Source: Pythium myriotylum (Eukaryota; Oomycota; Peronosporomycetes; Pythiales; Pythiaceae). From it: 64,000 nt of DNA. The stretch is taken from positions 2,356,001-2,420,000 of the forward strand of contig JALJCQ010000015.1 in the NCBI GenBank assembly GCA_023091665.1, in the 5' to 3' direction. A program made the translations under genes and the position numbers. Each line of letters begins with the position of its first letter. Position 1 is the first letter of the stretch. Under the pieces are notes generated by a model, which saw only the letters and a program-made list of their open reading frames with translations, did no database searches and was not told the DNA's origin. Below are positions 10,249 to 20,386 of this stretch, piece after piece.

Positions 10249-11434
10249 TGTGATGTAGCGGTCGTACGTTTTTGACAATCAACCCGGCTCCAACTAGCGA
10301 AGGGGTAGCGCTAGGAGCCGGGAAACACTTGCCAAACTTAGCTGCTCCCGCTCTGCTGCTGCTGCGATTCCGGTTCAGTCACGACAGACTAACCCGGTTG
10401 CAATAGCAGGCAAAAAGCGATCGCAGAAGGTGGGCAAAGCTTTCTCCACGCAGATATCCAAAGATGACTAGCGCAAGCGAGATAGAATGCTCACCCGGCT
10501 AGCACCTCACGTTGTGTACCCTTTGACGGTTCTTCAGAAGCTGGGTAATAGAGGAAATGACCCGCTACCCGATGCTGTCTGATTTGGTAGGCAAACCGGT
10601 TGCCAGAACCTTCAGATACTACGGAAATGCAAGGGAAAAGGGGGGACTGTGACGGCACGGAGCGATCAACCAGTCCAAGCAACCGGTCCCAGACCGGAGC
10701 AAACGCAAGAAAGACAAATACAATAGAATGTATTACCGGGTTTCCCAGTTAATACAGCTCGCCACCACACTATAAAAACCCTCAGTCCGTGGCCTGAGCC
10801 ACTTCCCTTAGGTTATCGAACCAGGAAACCGCTTCACCCAGTCACTTGACCGGCTCCACGACTCACAAGGCAACGCACACACACGCAGTACACACCGCCA
10901 GAGCACTCCAACACACAGCCAGTACCTTAGAGAACCGGGATGTCGAGGTGGCCGCCGATACAACTGCTGTTGTAGGCCCGAAGACTTGGAGCTGACAAGG
11001 CAAAAGGGGAAGTCTATTACGGAGGGTGGGCCGGTTGTCCCGTCCCTCTTATAACCGGGAGAAACTGTTTACTAAACCAGAATCGAGGAGGTACCGGCGG
11101 GTGCGAATCAGATTCCAATGGGTTCGCGGACCAGTACGGACGGCTAATGGCACACACGAAACTAACGGTAATTTTCCGCTAGAACCGGTAATATACCAGA
11201 CACTTCCCTGAAATCTCTAACTGGCTGGTAATATTCGCCAGTAGAGTCAGGTACCGTGTTTTCCGGTACTATTAGTGTGGCACAACCGGAAACTGGGTAT
11301 AAATACCCAGCTAGTGTGTAGTACACAATTTTAGACCTATCCTAAAGAACCACAGTGGTTCTTGACAGTTCCCGGTCCCACAGAGATGGGGAATTCCGGG
11401 AAAGTCCGCGGGGAACCGGTCCCGCTATATCAAA
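10249..11434 (-). repeat. gypsy1 LTR (3' LTR in element sense)
   Basis: Starts TGTGATGTAGCGG and ends CCGCTATATCAAA, forming imperfect terminal inverted repeats. It is almost identical to 22957-24142; the differences I saw are near 10266, 10390, 10749 and 11427. The near-palindrome CTGGGTATAAATACCCAG at 11293-11310 puts a TATA-like box on both strands, and a second TATAAAAA lies near 10771 on the plus strand. Confidence 0.93.
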
Positions 11435-11468
11435 ACCGCCCCTGTGTTGTTCCCTGACGCCATACTTG

Positions 11469-14040
11469 ATGTCGGAGGGGGCAGCACACAACAGCGCGCT
11501 TGCCGCAACGGGCATGAGTACGGCGCAGGCGGCGGAGATGGCGGACACGACTGGTACGTATTGCGTCGGAACACTTGGCCGACGTGGAGGTGTTGATCCC
11601 GGTTCCGCAGGCTCTGAGATCGTGCCATGGACGTCGCCGGCGAGCCGGCTGCGAGTCGATGAGTCGGGGTAGGCGCATCCGTTTCCTGAGGTCGAGGGCG
11701 TCCGTTCGTTCAGCCGTATCCTCTTGCGGCAGGTTGCTGAGAGGTTGCGGCGACCGGATCAAGTCGACGTCGACTTGACCGGGTCCTTCGACCGGCTCGA
11801 GGCCTTGCTGGCAATCCAGCTACCGGCTTCGGCGCACCCGTTTGACGATCGTGACAACTGGGAGGTTCCGGTTGACCACGTGCTGCGCTCACTATTTCGA
11901 GAGGGGAGGACGTCGACAGCGTCGTACTCTCTCGCCACGACGATCGGAGCCCGCCACCTGAGCACCCAAGCGCCGAGCGGATCGCGAACGTGGTGACGAA
12001 GGCGACGGCGCTATACGCGAACCTCGCTGGGATGTGCGGTGAGGAGCGCCTCTTCGAGCGCGTGGTGTGCACGGCGCGGTCGAACGCGTGGCTGTCGCAC
12101 GTGGCTTCGACGCTGGCCGACATCGCAAGCGTGCGCGAGACCAGCTCGCTGACGAAGGACGACCCCCGGTCGACCACAATCATGATGCTCGAAGGTAGGC
12201 TCCGAGCGCAGGAGGCACGCGCGAGGCATCTCGAGAACCGGCCGTCGTCCGGGTGCCGTGATTGTCAGCGGCTGCTGAACCGGGTCGAGGACTTGAGGGG
12301 CTTCGCCATCAACCTTGAGACTACCAAGACAGGCTTGGCGGTGCGCGTGGGCGAGCTCCACAGCGAGCTTCAGCATGCCCAAACTCGATTCACAAACCAG
12401 GAACAAGAGCTGAAGGAGGCACGGAGCCGGGTTGCAGAGCTCGAGGATCGAAACAGAGAGTTGGAGCGCCGTACAGCCGAGTTGAAGAGGCGCGTCGACG
12501 CCCTCGAGCAAGTTCAAATACCGGACAACCGACTTACGCGGGCCCAAGCCGAGCACGTCTACGAGTTTTGTTGGACGAACTCGGCGGCCCTTGGCGATCC
12601 CCGACGCTGGTGGGAACTGGTCAGGGCATGTGCACTGAACGACCAGAGGTCGCTCCAGCCGACCCAGTTCATGGTCGCCGCTGCTTCATCTTCGGCTCCG
12701 TCCACGCCAGTGCTCGCATTGAACCAGATACCAGACGCTTTCGATGGTTTTCCGGCTGCTCGCGCGCGATCAACTCGGTCGGTGGACGAGGCGCTGGAGG
12801 ACGCGTTGTTGGAGGCGTCGCTCGCGGGTACCGGCTCCAGAAAGGCTCGGAAGGCGTCACAGGATGCGACGGCGCAGATGGCCTTGAGCGCGAAGTACGA
12901 CGCGCAGTTGACTCAGTTTCTGGCTCAAGCGATCTCTGACGAAGATGAAGGCGATTCGAGCGGTGCAGCTGTGGTCTCCCAGACCGGCTCGACTACCGGG
13001 AGGACGAGCACTTCAACCAGCAGACCGGCGCCAGCGAGCAGCACTACCAGGTCAACGCCGGCTTCTGACGCTGTCGACGCGTACACAGGTCTCCCGAACA
13101 AGGTGTTGGCTTCGTGGTTCAAGGAGCCGATCCGGTTCCCACCGGATCAGGCGACCTCGCGCTCTTTCCGCGAGCTCGCAGCGTCTCCGTTCCCGCTGAG
13201 TGCCACCCGGTCGACTAGCTCGGTTCTCCACTATGATCGGCCCGTCGAAAGACACAGGATCACGTTCGCCGGGCAGCCCACGCAGGGGATACCCGGGCAG
13301 ACGCCGTACTTCCCGAACTACGAACCGGTCAAGTTGAAGGGCAGTCAGATACTCGATCAATATTGCACCGCTGAGGGTCTTCGGGAGGTTCGCGCTCTTC
13401 TTGCTACCCGCCTGTGGGATGACATGTACTTCCGGCGAGTCTTGTTCTACTTCCTGCACAACCCGACCGAGACTCCGAAGAACAAGCCAACTATCTCGAC
13501 GCTCGGTTGAAGTTCCAGTACGAGAACCGGCAGGCGCTCTGGTTTTTGACTCACTGGCTCTTTCTAGCGAAGAAGCCGTCTGCTCGCATCGACCCGGCGT
13601 GGGTCGACTTGTACGCGAACCGGGAAGAGCTCAAGCGGGTCCTCCGGCGCGAGTCCCAAGCCCTCAGCCAGCAAGCTCCTGCCGACACCGTCACTGCATA
13701 CCTTCAGAGCGAGCCCGCCTTGTGGACCGAGCCCGCCAAGCCTTGCGTGTGGGCACTGGAGCCGTTCGGACCGGGGAACTCCGCGATTGACCAACTCCGC
13801 AGGTTGGACGAGGAAGAACCGATCCGGTGCTACTGGGCGAGCCAGCCCGGTCGCTTCGTGGAAGCTCTCCTTCCAGGTCAGCTCGAGATCATAGACCGGC
13901 TCGGCGGTCGGTGCTGGGAGCTGCCGGCGCCGTGGAACGATCCAAGCTACGTCCCGTTCCCGTTGGACCAAGCGACACCCGGCACTCCTGGACCCGACTT
14001 CATTTTCCGACCGTCGCGGAACCGTGCGTCTCACATTTGA
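11469..14040 (+). pseudogene. antisense coiled-coil open frame in gypsy1
   Basis: A plus-strand frame opposite to gag and pol, lying between the LTR and the pol end. It starts at ATG 11469 and runs to about 14037. One in-frame TAG (11670-11672) and two frameshifts (about 11900 and 13455) interrupt it; ignoring these it would encode about 850 residues. The centre is a long coiled coil (ELEDRNRELERRTAELKRRV), followed by a segment with RRWWELVRACALNDQ, an acidic and serine-rich linker, and a conserved-looking C-terminal domain (LARLKFQ... region, PIRCYWASQPGRFVEALLP). I do not recognise the family. Additional antisense frames are known in some plant and oomycete gypsy elements, but this product's role is unknown. 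Confidence 0.6.
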
Positions 14041-14361
14041 TCACCGGGCTCCCATGGTCTTCGCGTAGCACACTTCGTAGCTCTGCATATCAGGTTAACT
14101 GGCTTGTTCATTCCACTGGCTTGTTCACTCCTCGTTAATACACGTTCACCTTGACTTCTTTTTGTTGACATGAATCTGGCTCTCTTTTGACAACTAGTCA
14201 GCTCGCTGACAGTTGCACAGTCCTAGAGCTCGGACTGTGCGCGCACCCAGACCGATCGGTGCGCGTCCATGCAATGCAAGGGGGCTCTTGATCGGCGAAG
14301 AGCCCAGTTGGCTGGCTAATCGCAGGGCTAGTCATTCTTGCGTGGCACCGAGTTGACGCCC
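14041..14361. other. convergent gap between antisense frame and pol end
   Basis: About 320 bp separate the 3' ends of the two convergent frames of gypsy1. It contains a short repeat (ACTGGCTTGTTCA twice near 14100) and a GC-rich inverted repeat around 14220-14245 (GACTGTGC). Nothing else is recognised. Confidence 0.4.
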
Positions 14362-17300
14362 CTAGGCCGGCTCGGCCATGGCGTCGCTGTCGTCACCAGT
14401 CTGCATAGCAGCGAAACGCATCCGGGCTCGTTGGCTGGCTTCAAACTCGTACAGTAGCCGGCCGGAATCCATACGCTCGACAGGCACCCACTCTGGCTCG
14501 TCGTAACCGGTCCAGCGGACCAGGTACTCTTTCGCTCGGCGGCCGTTCCTTGTCCTCGGACCAGTCCAGCGAACGTCGATGATCTCTTCGATCCGATACT
14601 GACCCGCAGCTTCATCCGGCTCCCAACTGTCTTCCGGGAGTATAGCAGCGTCCAGATCATCGTCATCTGACACGTTCACCTGTTCTGACCAACCGGGGCG
14701 CTCTTCGAACACGATCCTCGGCTTCAACCTGCTGACATGAACCCATGGGGCGATCCGGTACGGCGTGCTGTCAACATCCAGTCGGACTCGGTATGCTTCG
14801 TCCTTCTCGGTGATCCGGAACGGTCCGTGCCAAGCATGAGCTAGCTTTCGACTCAGACCTGCTCGAACACGAGCCATGTACAACCAGACCTGCTGGCCGA
14901 CCTCGAAACCGGCTTTGAACTTGTCAGGTAACTGGTTCCAGGCGTCTGTCGCTGCTTCGGCTCGGTTCTCATTAGCCTGTTGTTGGAGATCATGCGCCCA
15001 TGCTTTTGCATACTCGTGTGTCCGGCGAACCCGGAGGCGCCACAGATACGCGCTCAACTGGTCTCGTCCCCTCGGCGGTCTTTCGAGCATAGCCGATACT
15101 GTCGTCCGAGCATCCCATCCGTGGAGCAGGAAAAACGGGGTGTCCTTCCGGACTGTGTCGTACGAGGTGTTGATGGCCAGCATGAGCCGGCTCACGACAT
15201 CTTCCCAGTCACCCTGGTCTGGCTGCTCGACATACGCGCGCACACTTCGCACCACCGTCTGAACCGAGCGTTCTTGCTGCCCGTTTGCCTGTGGCCAACA
15301 CGCCAAGGTGGCTCGTTGCCGGCTCTGGATCATCCTCCGGAACTGGTTAAACACGTCGCTCATGAAACGAGGATCCTGGTCGTGACGAATTACAGCACTG
15401 GCTCCATACCGCTGAAATACCACTCGCTCGTAGACTTCAGCCACCGCAGGAGCCGAGGTGTCACTCATCGCCTCACTCATGACGTAACCGGTGAACATGT
15501 CTTGAAAGAGTAGGAGCGCAGTATTTCCCCGGTTCGACGGGGGCAGAGGCATGACAAAATCCATCGAGAGTACTTGGAATGGACGTTCTGGCATGATGTT
15601 ACCAGGACTCGGACCGGGATTACGTGGTAGACCTTTCGCAGTGACGCAATCAGTGCACTCCTGGATGTACCGTTCCACATCCCGGTACATCCCACGCCAG
15701 TAATACTCTGACCGAACCCTCTCGAACGTTCGCACGATACCCTGGTGACCGGCTTGGAAGTCGTCGTGGCACAGGTGGAGCACATCTCTGCGCATGTCGC
15801 GAGGCACGACCAGTCGCGCCTGGTCCCTATCACGCCTTTCTGAGTGGTTCGGTCGGCCTACGTACCGGAGGACATCAAACGAGTCGACGCAGAACTGGTC
15901 GGCGACCTTCGCCGCATCACGCGCCTTTCGCTCACTGAGACGCCCCAGTTCGCCGAGCAGGAACCACTTGATGCTGGCGAGCTCTTCGTCGTCCTCCTGG
16001 TGTGCCTTGATCCGTCGCCAGCGTTCGGCGACGGGATCCCCAACGGCTTCAACCGGCTCCTCAACGGCTTCAACAGCCACTGCGCCGGCGCGAGCAGGGT
16101 CGCCCGCGCGTCGTCGAACCGGACGAGCTTCAGCGCCGCCTTCGCGCGGTCGGTCTCCGTACCTTTCTTCACTGCGTGGGGCCTCTGCGGCGGCGGCGCC
16201 TTCTTCGCTGTTCTCCGCCACACTGACACGGGTGACTGACTGTTCAGAATCTGTCAGGGTGCCCGTCTCACGGCGTGGAACAGTACCACCTGAGACAGAC
16301 GTGCTGAGACGTGGCAACTGAGATATATCTCCGTTGGTGACAGGACCTGTCACGGGAGTGGGACGTCCTTGACCGACACGTCCTGCAGGCACGTCAGCTG
16401 CGGGAGAGACTTGGTCGGCGATCCTCTGGGCACGCCGCAGCGCGCGCAGCTGCCTCTCCGTCAGTCGCGCCCCCTCCTCCGCCGTGCCGACCGACTCTTG
16501 ACGCCGCTGGCTCCGCGTAACGACGAGCACTGGTGCGGTCACGTCGTCGGCTGGCTCGTGGATGCGAGAGGTCGCGACTGACGGCGGCGCCGGCTCGACG
16601 CCCGGGTTGCCTGACGCTGCAGCCTCGTCGGAGCCCGAGACGAGCACTGGCTCTGAGACAGGGACAGACGTTGGCGCTCGGTCGGCGCCTGGTAGGACCT
16701 TGTTGAGAGTCTTCAGCTCGACCAGTTCTTCGAACCTGGTGAGTTCGAACGACTCGCCCAACCGCAACGCCTTCGAGGCCAGGTAGTCAGCCGGTGCATT
16801 TCCATCACGTAGCACGTGCACGAGCCAAATCCTTTCAAACGCCGGTTCGAGAGACTGGTATCTGGCCAGAAGTAGCTGGAGCCGTGGCTCGTGACACTTC
16901 ATGGTACCCTCGCACTGCTGGATCGCGAGTCGTGATCGCCCACAACTACCGCTTCCTTGGCTCCCATCGTGCTCAGATGCTCGAGCCCGGTTAGCATCCC
17001 GGTGTACTCGGCCTCGTTGACGGATATTCCGCTCAGCGCCAGTCCTCGAGCATATACCGGCTCCCAGCCAGGCATACGCCAGACTATGAAGCTAGCACTC
17101 GCAGCCCGGGTCTTCAGCTTGGCGGAACCGTCGAACGTGAGCACGAGACCGGTAAAACCATCGTTCACCGCCTCGATTCCCAGTGACGCGGGCCTTTCAG
17201 CTCGGCTCGCCTTGTACGGGACCAGTTGGTCGGCCAGCTCGTCAAGTCTTTCACGTGGCGTGATACCGGTAGACAACAACTGTGCGAGTCCATCCTCGTC

Positions 17301-20300
17301 CTTCCGAATCCGGTGAACCTCTAGCGTTCATGGAGAGAGGAACGTCGCCCACTGCAAACACCGACCACCGAGAGACCGGCTGGTTAGCAGCCAGTTCAAG
17401 GTCGATGACCGGGTGTAGACGACGATCCTCTGCCCTGCGACCAGTGTGTAGAACGTGGTTAGGACTCGGAGTAGAGCAAGAACTTCCTTCTCAGCCGGGT
17501 GGTAGCGCAGCTCGGCATCTTGTAGCGTTCGGCCGGTGAACCGGACCGGATGAAGCAGACCGTCGTGTTCCTGTGCAAGCACCGCACTCACTGCCCAGGG
17601 GACAGCATGAACAATTACCACGAACGGCTTGGGCCGATCTGGGTGACGCAGAACCGGTGGTGATGCGATCTTCTGCTTGAGCACCTCGAAAGCCAGCTTC
17701 GCCCGGTCCAAATCACGACCTTCACGCACTTGCTGGTCCGATAGCTCGTATAGACTGGTAGCAACGACCGAAAAGTCCTCGATGAACTTCCCGTAGTAGT
17801 TCAAGCTGCCGAGGAAGGACTGCACGCCCCGTAGACTAGTAGGAAACTGCAACGAATCCAGCTCCTTCGCGATCTTCGGCTTCGCGGTCAGCCCTTCCCG
17901 GTTCACCTGGTGGGACAAGTAGTCGATAGAGGCCTTACCGAACGAGCTCTTTGGTAAGCTGACGGATATACCCCAGTACCGAAGCCGGTACAACAGCTTG
18001 TCCAGCAAGTCGCACATCTCTTGCCAAGTGCTGGAGCCGAAACCGATGTCGTCAATGTGCGATGACCGGCCGAGGACGGGTCCCATGCACTTGGGAGACG
18101 GAATACCCAGCTCGAAGACCGGTCGTCGGCTGCCCCCTGGTCTGGTGAGACTGGCTCGAGGCCCAGTGCGTCCATCACTTCCGGCTCGATCTCGGCTTCA
18201 ACACTTGGTGGCAGACGCACGAACCCCCATAGACAGTTGTCTATCACTCGCTGATAGATGAGGGGAGCATTCTTCAGGCCGAAGGGCATCCGTACCCACT
18301 GGAAATGACCGAGTGGGCACACGAACGCACTGATGTGCTTGGCCCGTTGGGACAGCAGGATGGCCCAGAACCCGCTTGCCATGTCAAGGCTGCAAAACCA
18401 ACGCACTGCGTCGAAGTTGTCGAGCAGCTCGTCGATCAGCGGCAGCGGGTACCGCATCAGCTTGATCAGCTGGTTGACTCGCCGGTAGTCGATGCAGAGC
18501 CGGATCGTCTTCCCATCTTTCTTCAAGACGATCACAATGGGACTGGCCCACTGCGAGTCCGAATACTCGATGACCTTGGCTTCCAGGAGTACCTTGAGCA
18601 GCTCGTACACCTGGGTCAGGTACTCGGCCTTGATGCGCCTCGGCTTCTCGGCTATCGGTACCGTACCCGGCTCGACCTCGATGTCGCACACGACACCGCG
18701 AGCTGGAGAGGGCACCGCATTGCTTGACGCGAGGAAACCTGTCGAGTGACGCGCCAGCACAGCCGAGAGCATGTCGACCAGTCGAGAGCGTTCCGATTCT
18801 GGCTCGTCGTCCGGTACCCCGACGTCGGCTGTCTTCATGTCCGGCTCGGACGGGTTCACGTCGAGCTCGGGCAGCATCGCGAGCTGGTCGCGGAGTTCGT
18901 CCAGCACGATCTGGTCAGACCCTTCGTGCAAGAACACCTACGCTTCTTCCTCGTCGACCAGCTCGGAGACCGCGAGCGCCGTGAACACCCGGCTTAGTTG
19001 GTCGACGGCAGACGTCGGAGGCGCCGGCTCGACCGATTCGCCAATCTTGACCACCATAGTCAGCGGGGTGGACTGGGTCTTGGGGACTGGGAGTACAGTC
19101 TTCCCGGCCTCGCTCGGCTCGCCTTCGTTTCCGACGACCTTGACCGGTTCACTCGGACCTTGAGCACCTTGGACTTGGGCAACTGGGTCACCACCACCTT
19201 GAGCTTGAACTTCCTGGATCGCCGTCATGACTTGGGCTTGCCGAGGCAAGCCGGGTGTCGAATCATCGCCCCTAGGTCGGGCAAGGATCTTCACCGGGAT
19301 CTCGTACTCACGGCGCTCGACAGCCGGAGGCAACGATGCGTTGAACTGGATGTCTTCATACTGGCGACGCCGGGTGAACTCCCTAGAGTGCGCATTCTCG
19401 TAGATAAGAAGCTGCCACTCCTGGTACTTCACGGAACCGGCTCTGACGCCGCGCTCACCGTCGGGCAAATGTCCTCGCTCGACCAGATGGGCCACTGGGG
19501 TGCGAGCCAACACGGTGATCGGTCCCTGGGTGATATTCACCAGTCGAACCCCGGTTGGGACACCATCAGTAGACAACAGACTGGTCACCCAACCGGGTCC
19601 ACGACACAGCCGGGCATCTAGCGACGCGGCAAGGTGTCGACCATAGTGGATGGAGACCACAGCGGACATACCCGGGGCGACATAGAGGTCGTCAGCCGAG
19701 TGGACGGGTATCTTCGTCGGTCGCCGCGGTCGACACCCAGCTGAGACGAGGGGCACACACTCTTCGTCGGGAAGACGCACGATACCTTCACCCGTCAGAA
19801 GTCGGACTCCAGCCGGGACCATGAAGTCCATTCCGAGCAAGACATCCAAGTCAGCGCCGATGTTGGCGCACCAGATGTCCATGTAGTACACGACACTGGC
19901 GCCAAGCGTGATCTTGACAGTCGTCCGGGCGGTGACGTAGGTAGTGATGCCACCGATTCCTTGGACCTTTAGCCGGCTCGTGAAGTTGAGCTTGAGGCCA
20001 AGTCGACGGGCTAAGTCGAGACTGATCATGCTGGTAGACGCTCCGGAGTCAAGCAGTATCTTCACCCGGTGATCACAGATAGCACCGTGAACCATCGCGA
20101 TTCCGGTTCCTCGAGGCGGCTCGAGCTGGTTCGACCACCAGCCACGACGTTCTCCTGGCTTCAACTGGAATGATGGACGACCTTCGGTGCCTTCCCGGTT
20201 CAAATCTTGTTCTGCAAGCAGTGAACGCGCATCACTGTCTTCATGCAAACTTGAAAATGTATTATCGGAGTTATCGGCTACTCCAACGAATGCACAAACT

Positions 20301-20380
20301 TGCAACACTTGACCGGGTTTCTCTTGAGCTTTAAGCTCGGCGCGTACTGGAGGCGCTTGAACCTCCAGCGAGCTGCCTAG
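14362..20380 (-). pseudogene. gypsy1 pol: protease, RT, RNase H, integrase, chromodomain
   Basis: Pol polyprotein of a chromovirus, reached from gag by a -1 shift. Protease: ILLDSGASTSMIS near 20050. Reverse transcriptase: RLCIDYRRVNQ, CSLDMASGFWA and the catalytic pair in HIDDIGFG. RNase H has an early half at 17.4-17.7 kb and a later half with LVLTFDGSAK, NEAEYTGML and VVVGD. Integrase: a zinc region with HLCHDDFQAGHQG and CTDC, core motifs LSMDFVMP, RHDQDPRF and GQQERSVQ. Chromodomain: RIEEIIDVRW ... YLVRWTGYDEPEW. Breaks: TAG at 18938-18940 between protease and RT, frameshift near 18115 just before RT motif C, TGA at 17328-17330, frameshift near 16927. Probably inactive by itself. Confidence 0.9.
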
Positions 20381-20386
20381 TTTAAA
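20334..20386 (-). promoter_or_regulatory. gypsy1 -1 ribosomal frameshift signal
   Basis: On the minus strand the heptamer TTTAAAC (plus 20380-20386) lies in the X XXY YYZ register of the Gag frame and is followed directly by the Gag stop TAG. After a 5-nt spacer comes a two-part stem: AGCTCG then CTGGAGG on the 5' side (20374-20362), loop TTCAAGCG, CCTCCAG (20353-20347), a 7-nt bulge, and CGAGCT (20339-20334). Slipping back one base opens the pol frame, which is free of stops to the protease. All elements of a classical -1 site are present; activity is inferred. Confidence 0.8.
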
